Positions 57,753-64,000 of a stretch of 64,000 nt of DNA are shown one piece after another. Origin of the DNA: Aquanectria penicillioides (Eukaryota > Ascomycota > Sordariomycetes > Hypocreales > Nectriaceae); the NCBI GenBank assembly GCA_003415625.1, contig PYIU01000001.1:7876210-7940209 (forward strand), given 5' to 3'. Below the pieces are notes generated by a model, which made no database searches, was not told where the DNA came from, and worked only from the letters and a program-made list of their open reading frames with translations. A program made the position numbers and the translations under genes. How positions within the stretch are numbered: the stretch's first letter is position 1; every line of letters begins with the position of its first letter.

Positions 57753-57810
57753 GATGGCGGCTGGCTGCTGCTAAGCTGAGCTGAACTGAGGGGTGAGAAG
57801 ATGCGGTGGG

Positions 57811-57833
57811 ATGATGATGATGATGATGATGAT
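57811..57833. repeat. (GAT)n microsatellite
   Basis: About seven to eight ATG/GAT units, 60-80 bp upstream of the SDR start. Confidence 0.9.
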
Positions 57834-58225
57834 AAGTTGGGGACTCCTCGAACTCCCGTGAGGGGTGTGAGTGGGGGTCGTCGTATCTCTCGAGGGGTCG
57901 CGTCTCAAGGGAGGGGGGGGGGGTTAAGAGCAATTCCAGAGGGCAGAGGGCGGACGACTTGGGGCGCGGCGTCGGCGCGACGGCTTTATTATAAGGAAAT
58001 CGGGTCCCCTCGTGTCCATCCGAATCCGCTAGGCTGGGCGTCGGCCTCGGCTCGATATTTGTCTCGACGTAATTGGCGCAAGGGGGCCAAGTACGGTGGT
58101 CGGTGGTGGGCTACGGAGCCGGAGAGGGCACCACCGGGAACGAAACCCAACAGAAACAGATCAAGAGGAGGCAGTGAGTGGCAAAGCAGAGAGCAGCATA
58201 GAGCACAGCGCAGTGGCAGCAGCAG

Positions 58226-58254
58226 CACACACACACACACACGCACACGCACAC
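58226..58254. repeat. (AC)n microsatellite
   Basis: An AC tract with two CG interruptions. Confidence 0.9.
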
Positions 58255-58747
58255 AGAGCGCGTAGAGCACAGAGCACGCACGCGCTGCGCTGCGCTGCAC
58301 GCACACTTGAGCAGCGGCATCATGGATGCGGTCCGCATAAGGGCCCCTCCCCCCCCGGACGGCCGGGGGAGCCACTAAGCCGGAGGCTGGTTCATTCACC
58401 ACGGGGACATGGTCTGTGATGGTCTGTGAGGGACTGTGATTGGGGCTTGAACGCATGAAACTGACCATCCACTGCGATAGACTGCTCTATGAGGACAAGT
58501 GCGTCCTTGCACGGGGAGGTAGGTATTGCTGTGTGCTGTACTTGACGTACTGTCGAGTATTGCTGGTCCTGCATATATTTGCTGCTGGTCCTGCATCGAC
58601 ACATGACTTGGCTAGCACTAGGTATTCGTACATACGGACTGCCCGTACCATACTCTCGTACATTATGTATGACGCCTGCCCAACCACGGCGGCGCATACC
58701 GAGAGGCTGGCAAGGCTGGTGTTGGTGTTGGGGATGGGACTACGGAG

Positions 58748-58771
58748 ACTGCGGGACTGCGGGACTGCGGG
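58748..58771. repeat. ACTGCGGG minisatellite
   Basis: Three tandem copies of an 8-bp unit, followed by looser CTGCGGA words up to 58800. Confidence 0.85.
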
Positions 58772-59101
58772 ACCTGCTGCGGACTGCGGACAACGGACAG
58801 TGGGCTCTGGGCTTTGGACTGTGTGGGCTGCTACAGCGAAGGTTACCGGGACCGCTCCCTCGTCAAGGTCAGGAGATGGCCTTCTCGATCCGGCGAAGCG
58901 GTTTCCCCGTCAGTCCATGAAGCTCCGCGACGTGTTGCATCTGCCGGTGGGTCTGGCCCAGGAACGACAAGGGACCATTGGTCAGGGATCTACGTAACCA
59001 TGGATGATGGAGGATGATGACGGGACATGGACGATTCCCGGAGAAGACGGTGGGTATAAATTTTACCCGGCTCCCGCGTCTGTTTCTGTCATTGATAAAA
59101 A

Positions 59102-59141
59102 TGTGTGTGTGTGTGTGTGTGTGTAAATATCTGTGTAGTGT

Positions 59142-59188
<47 letters not shown>
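59102..59188. repeat. Two (GT)n microsatellite blocks
   Basis: GT runs at 59102-59125 and 59141-59188, split by AAATATCTGTGTAG. They are complementary to the AC tract 850 bp upstream. Confidence 0.9.
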
Positions 59189-59948
59189 TTGGCCCCGCGT
59201 GCCGGTTTGTCACGCCCGCCGTCTTACACGCACATCGCCGTCACACAAAGAACCGTTCGATCCAGCCGGCTGCAAGCTTGCGGAACGGAGAAGAGTCCAT
59301 CGCCTCGATTCCGGGATTTTCGCGTCTCGCGAAATGCCGCTGACCGCAGCCAAACACAAACAACCTTGCACAAAAGTGAAATCACTGAAAATGTAATGAA
59401 TGCATGGCGGCGGCTGACTGTCACTTGACCAACCCATCCCCAGCCCCTCCATTATCCCGATTTTTATTTTTTTTATTTTGGCATTTTTTGACTTTGCAGA
59501 GGCCCTACGTCACACTCTCAACACAATCGGTGGGCGGCTGGCAAACAAGCCACTGCAGCAACAGGCCATCCGATGGTTCCGATAAAAACCCTCAAATGCA
59601 AAAATAGACACACAAGGAGAGAGAAAAAGCATACAAAATCATACGCCAACTAAAAATGGCGTGCGGATACTGCCGTTGTTCTTTTTCCTCCGTGAGGAAA
59701 ATGCAAAAAAAAAAATACCGTAATTCTAAAAAGCCTCTGCCCCAATCTTAGCACCAGTGGCTGAGCGACATCCCTGTTTTTTTTTTCTTTCTTTCTTTCT
59801 TGTGCGGTGTGCGCATGATCAATCCAGGCTGCTCACGGCGCAAAAAAAAAAAAACCGCCACGGCTTGTTTCATATACTGAAACAATCTTCACCGCCGCGA
59901 TAAACAGACTCACACTCTCGCTCGCGTGTTCACACGTTGCTGTTCGTC

Positions 59949-61391
59949 TCATCTTTTCCATCTGTCCCAGGTCGCCTTGAGCAATTCGTTTAATGCCCTG
60001 TCATCCCCGTCCTTCCTGTCCAAGTGGAGGTTCATCTCCCCCTTCTTCACCCAGCGGTTCTCGGTGCTCGTCTCATCCCAGATACTGGGGTCGTTGTTCC
60101 CGAACGCGATCTCCCCGTTGTATCCCCGCGCCCTGACCCACGGGGACGGCAACAGCCCATACTGGAATGTGACGTATCGCCTCTTGAACAGCTTGTTGTA
60201 GAGAAACTCTGGGTTGACGAAGCCCTTTGTCTCGAACCTTTTGTCGAAGAACCTGAAATCCATCAGGTTCGGCAGGCTTGTCCTGATCTTGTCAAACATC
60301 GACTCCCACGTCCCGGGGTAGTGGTAGATTTCTTTGGTCACCGCGAACCCGTACGACCCCCGTGGAAGTTGCTGCCAGTCTGTTTTGTCGACGCCCCATT
60401 TCGTCATCAGCTCTGAGCCGCAGGCAATGAACGTAGCAATGGCGCACTTTTCCAAACGCAGCCGCTCCAGCGACTTCTGCCGCAGGACCCAGTCCAGGTG
60501 GTCATCGTGCGCCACCGCGAGGTACCCCAGGTTCAGCGTCTTGAGCTGCGGAAACGTCAGCCCCTTGCCAAAAAACGTGCCGGGCATCACCCCCCAGAAC
60601 TCTTGAAAGTACAAGGTCAACGTAGTAAGGTTTTCGCTTAGCGGAGCGAGCCAGTGGGAATGCATATACGGCTCGAACTCGACGCGCTCGACGCAGTAGA
60701 TGTCGTAGTCTGGGCCGTGCTCGTTGCACTCCTCGGCGACCTGGAGATGGAGCTGATCGAGGTCCTTGGTCACCGACTTGAAAAGGTCAGACGTTGTAAA
60801 CTCCGGCAGCGGAAGGTTTTGCAAGTTTCCCAGCCGTAGCGAGCGAATCGTGCTCGACCCAGCCACCGTGGCGCGTTCCTGGATGGCTTTGAATACTGCC
60901 TCCAATGTGTTGACCCGGGTTGGGATTGTTTCAATGTCGTCTCTATACTTCCAATCCCCAGCGGGGCCCACACAACTAGTTGAGAAGCGCACGTATACTT
61001 CATCAAGCTGGGGAAGCTGGCCAATCTTATCAATGGCGTTGGTGAACCCAGGATATTGGCCCTGGAGTTCCCAGGCTTCCCACATCATGTGGTCCCGATC
61101 TTCAAGGCTTTCCTTCGCGCTGTCGATGATGACTCGGCGTGCCGTTGATTTGATCATGTCACTGTCAACCTTCCTTCCCCATTCCCCAAAATCCTTGTCA
61201 TCCCCGTGGTCCAGAGTTACGGAATGAAATGCGAGCGGGGTCGCGATGCTATTCCATCTGTGACAAACTAGCCGTGCATTGAGAAGATCGGTTGGCTTCT
61301 CCGGATCCTTTCGGGAATAAAAAGATTCGTAATTGATTAAATTGCCAATGATGAGGCTCAGCAGCTCATCCGGCAAGTTGACGAGATCCAT
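59949..61391 (-). CDS. F-box protein, 480 aa
   Basis: The open frame continues 5' of 61391, but the ATG at 61391 (MDLVNLPDELLSLIIGNL) starts directly at the F-box, so I choose it. The F-box runs LPDELLSLIIGNLINYESFY, then a loop with KPTDLLNARLVCHRWNSIA. A domain of beta and leucine-rich patches follows (LDEVYVRFSTS, LTTLTLYFQEFWG, LKTLNLGYL, SLERLRLEKCAI). The C-terminal part with FRFFDKRFETKGF and NPEFLYNKLFKRRYVTFQYG is typical of uncharacterised fungal F-box proteins. It likely recruits an unknown target to SCF ubiquitin ligase. No damage is seen. The 4325 F-box gene is a different subfamily. Confidence 0.82.
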   Translation of the reverse strand: MDLVNLPDELLSLIIGNLINYESFYSRKDPEKPTDLLNARLVCHRWNSIATPLAFHSVTLDHGDDKDFGEWGRKVDSDMIKSTARRVIIDSAKESLEDRDHMMWEAWELQGQYPGFTNAIDKIGQLPQLDEVYVRFSTSCVGPAGDWKYRDDIETIPTRVNTLEAVFKAIQERATVAGSSTIRSLRLGNLQNLPLPEFTTSDLFKSVTKDLDQLHLQVAEECNEHGPDYDIYCVERVEFEPYMHSHWLAPLSENLTTLTLYFQEFWGVMPGTFFGKGLTFPQLKTLNLGYLAVAHDDHLDWVLRQKSLERLRLEKCAIATFIACGSELMTKWGVDKTDWQQLPRGSYGFAVTKEIYHYPGTWESMFDKIRTSLPNLMDFRFFDKRFETKGFVNPEFLYNKLFKRRYVTFQYGLLPSPWVRARGYNGEIAFGNNDPSIWDETSTENRWVKKGEMNLHLDRKDGDDRALNELLKATWDRWKR

Positions 61392-61911
61392 GGCTGTATG
61401 CGTCAAGGACGAGGACTCAATGGTGCTTTTCGAAGCGGATGTCCGGTTGATATGCTCCTGGAATGACAATTCAACCGTGAATGAAACGTGAATCTGCCTG
61501 GTCAACCAACAGAGCGGTGTACCGGTACTCTCATTCACGTTGGATCAGGATCCCCCCCCCCACTCATGGGATCAGTTGCCTGCGGATAATTATGAGGCCT
61601 TTTTGCCCCTGCACGTTCCCGTCGACTTTGATGTCAGCGGTTTGGCGCATGATGGCTAAAATGACGCTAAACCCAATGTGCGCCCCCATATTCCATCCCT
61701 TAACCTAAACAGGCGGAGTTAAATCAGTCATTAGGTACTCTATTTATGCACCCAGACTTACCACCGGGGAAGGGAAATCATGAAGCAGCTAATTTGTATG
61801 TAAAGCTGATGATGACGGCGGGGAAGATGAATTAGTTCAATCAATAAAATCCGCGTGTCCCCTCAGTCTTACTTTCTAACAATCGATAAAGTGTAACATT
61901 CTTGAAGGAAA
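61392..61911. other. Divergent promoter, F-box gene and SDR pseudogene
   Basis: 520 bp with a G/C homopolymer near 61550-61560. No gene is seen. Confidence 0.4.
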
Positions 61912-62641
61912 ATGGCCTCTCCCAAACCATACCAGCTCCCATCCGACGCAGTCTGGTTTAGTACGTCATTAACCGCGGCCTGCATATGACATGTGCTAAT
62001 ACCCGCTCATTAGTTACCAGCTGCAGTTCAGGAATAGGCCGGGCCCTGGCCACTCTTGTTGCACAGCATGAGACAAACCGCCTTGTAGCGACGGCACGCA
62101 GCATTCCGGCTCTTCCATTCCCCCCTGACAGTAATAACATCCTCAAAGTAACTCTTGACGTAACCTCGCAGGATTCCGTCGACGCGGCCATGTACCCTGT
62201 CCTGCAAAAATAGGGCCGGATCGACGTGATTATGAATAACGCCGGCTACGACAGGTAAGGCGATGCCAAGGCTGTTCTAAATGACGAGGCACATAGACTT
62301 GTTGATACCAAGTCCTGGGGCACCGTCATGACAACGCGGCATGTCATGCGAATCATGAGGGAAGAAAACCAGAAAGGCGCGCAAATGGGAAAATAGGCGG
62401 TGTAACTATGAACGTCATGTCACTAGACGGGCGGATTGCTATCCCGGGAAACTCCTTCTACCGTGCAAGCAAGTTTGCCGTTGAAGGTTTCACTGAGTCG
62501 GTGTCCAAGGAAGTTAGACCCGGGTGGAACAGTGAGTTGCCCAGCACGAAGCTTTACCGTTTACAATTACTCACGAATCTTCCAGTCCGCTTCTCTTTTA
62601 TCGAACCTGGGGGTGTCAAAACAAACAAACAACTCGACTAA
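61912..62641 (+). pseudogene. Broken short-chain dehydrogenase/reductase
   Basis: ATG 61912 starts MASPKPYQLPSDAVWF; a 53-bp intron (61961-62013) leads to ITSCSSGIGRALATLVAQHE, the NAD(P) site. Continuing, LKVTLDVTSQDSVDAAM runs into TAG at 62211 just before GRIDVIMNNAGYD. After a presumed intron comes VDTKSWGTVMTT and MRIMREENQKG, then a one-base shift to GGVTMNVMSLDGRIAIPG. The active site is kept (Ser, Tyr and Lys in NSFYRASKFAVEGFTES), and FSFIEPGGVKTN follows. So there is at least one stop and one frameshift. The intact type reduces small carbonyls with NAD(P)H. The gene is dead or badly assembled; its end is uncertain. Confidence 0.75.
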
Positions 62642-63258
62642 CATGAAAACCGTGCCCCCCCCCCCTGCCAGCATACGCAGCACCCGACACTCCTAGCCGA
62701 CTGTTGGAGGCTTGCGTCGTAAATCCAAAGTCGAGCAAGACTTGGGCAGAAGCGGGCTCTGTGGCTGCGGGCCATGTATGAGGTGGTAGGTCGCGGGCAA
62801 GCAGTCCCGTTGCGCGTGTCGCTAGGATCAGATGTGTCGGCAGTTCTAGAGGGGGGACAGCAAGTTCAAGCAACAAAGGATCTCCAGAGTGTAAAGCTGC
62901 TGAGTCATACTGCCAGTCTTGGTTAATTCGGGGAATAGTGAGGCAATAGCGGGATGTATATTGTAGTTAATAGCTAATTCAATGGATAAGAGTTGCTGGC
63001 GCACTTGTTGGATAGATTTGGTGCTGGAGAAGCTGGATTGCAGCCTACTCTCTTGTTAGAGACTCTTTGACCGGGTATCATCAAGCTCAGAACTACCTAT
63101 GAATCTAGGGTCCCGAAACATGTTGGTCTCGCAACTTCGACTATACCATTGTATTCAGTGACGCAAGAGGATATCAAACTCTATAATAACGCTAGACTCG
63201 CTTGAAAATTGCTTAATGTACATTTTACTCATCAAAATTGCGCCCTGTGTCGGAGGGC
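62642..63258. other. Intergenic, nothing seen
   Basis: 600 bp between the SDR relic and the surface-protein gene. It includes a C homopolymer at about 62657-62666. Confidence 0.4.
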
Positions 63259-64000
63259 TTACTCTAGCTCAACCATCCGCCGGGTCGGCGTCGTTCCTCC
63301 TTGAAGCTCCGAAGGGGCAGATTCTCCTGCCAGTTCCGATTTTGGCGAGCCGTAGGCCGGAAGTATTTGCTGGTGTTGCCGCACCATGGGTTCCAGTTCG
63401 TGAGGGTGTGGCCTCTTTCGCTTCCTCAAGAATAGAAACAGAGCAACACCGAGCAATCCAAGGACCGCCGCGGCTACTCCAACGCCAATTCCTGCCTTTG
63501 CGCCAGTTGATAAACCCCCGCTCGTGTCGTCTGATGAGTCATTAGTATTGGTTGGTGAAGCGCTCGATGTCGAAGATCCCGGTGCGGAAGATAGGTCGAT
63601 TGATTTATGAATAAGCTGGATCAAGGGCGCATAAAGCGTCATGGAACTGATAATTATCGTTTCTACTGTCCCTGCTGTGGCGGAAGCCGTGTCGGTGATG
63701 GTGCTTGTGATCGTAGCTGGTATGCTGATGTAGCTGAATCCATCGCTTTTACCGGCCGAACAATGAACAGTAGCAATCGTTCCAGTGTTTAGAATACTGT
63801 AGCACGTCTGCGCGCCGTCGACACCAGAATTAAATTTACATTGGTACCCCCTATTGATATGTCAGCCTCATCGTATTCGTCGCAAGTAGTGATACTGACG
63901 TAGGACAGCATCCAATACCCGTCTCTCCCTTCTGCAGCGGGAACTGGAAGTCGAATCCGAGGTCTACGCTCGCCGTCGCGACGCATGAGGTTGCATAACC
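63259..64000 (-). CDS. Single-pass surface/wall protein, 3' part (5' part beyond the window)
   Basis: Visible exons on the minus strand are about 64000-63900 and 63850-63259, with a 49-bp intron in phase. The ectodomain shows ASVDLGFDFQFPLQ, then CCPTGYQCKF and an odd number of Cys. A Ser/Thr-rich stalk follows (SSAPGSSTSSASPTNTNDSS), then the membrane helix AGIGVGVAAAVLGLLGVALF, the stop-transfer RKRKR and a short cytoplasmic tail that ends MVELE. This is the layout of fungal mucin-like wall proteins and sensors (Mid2/WSC-like in design, but without a recognised WSC domain). The role is unknown. No damage is seen in the available part. Confidence 0.8.

Larger units (their letters stand above)
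57753..59948. other. 2.2 kb simple-sequence region upstream of the SDR gene
   Basis: No gene is seen. It contains microsatellites at 57811-57833 (GAT), 57911-57923 (G run), 58226-58254 (AC), 59102-59125 and 59141-59188 (GT), minisatellite ACTGCGGG at 58748-58771 and a 14-bp direct repeat TGCTGGTCCTGCAT (58561 and 58583). Open frames are shadows of these repeats. Confidence 0.55.

Noticed and set aside
57138..57779. Plus-strand 213-codon frame
   Set aside because: Antisense shadow of the SDR gene; rich in Gly, Asp and Glu as expected for such shadows.
1..64000. tRNA genes, rRNA genes and CRISPR arrays
   Set aside because: I looked for B-box-like GGTTCGAnTCC on both strands and for regularly spaced repeats; no candidate formed a full tRNA or array.

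Overview
The window is nuclear DNA of a filamentous ascomycete (Pezizomycotina). The evidence is many short GT-AG introns of about 50-70 bp, Zn2Cys6, F-box, NACHT and Clr5-ankyrin genes, a secreted tyrosinase, and a relic reading frame whose stops look like repeat-induced point mutation (RIP). A Hypocreales-like Sordariomycete would fit, but I cannot fix the genus. Gene density is low and about five loci are broken or decayed, so this looks like an accessory region.

Layout. 1-24 kb: the 3' end of an amino-acid permease, a decayed GH3 beta-glucosidase, an alpha/beta hydrolase, an F-box protein, a small PLDc_N membrane protein, an MNN1-type mannosyltransferase, a five-exon tyrosinase, a gene-poor stretch holding a ghost reading frame with about 13 stops, a secreted carboxylesterase, a secreted BBE-type FAD oxidase and a broken methyltransferase. 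24-32 kb: a NACHT-type STAND protein followed, on the same strand, by a 1257-aa Clr5-ankyrin protein. 32-41 kb: sparse, with a 71-aa membrane protein, a CBM9-like secreted protein and two small hypothetical proteins. 41-55 kb: MATE transporter, aldo-keto reductase, 5-oxoprolinase (with one frameshift), a divergent Zn2Cys6 regulator and an MFS transporter. 55-64 kb: GC-richer and full of microsatellites, with an SDR, a second F-box protein, a broken SDR and the 3' part of a single-pass surface protein.

The 41-55 kb block is the most coherent functional unit: two transporters, two enzymes and one regulator. The 5-oxoprolinase/regulator divergent promoter carries two perfect inverted repeats built on TCGGCA, and the TCGGC core is also dense upstream of the aldo-keto reductase. 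This suggests, without proving, one regulon. The NACHT and Clr5-ankyrin pair is the best candidate for a non-self recognition locus. Exon boundaries were worked out by hand from splice signals, phase and family homology.
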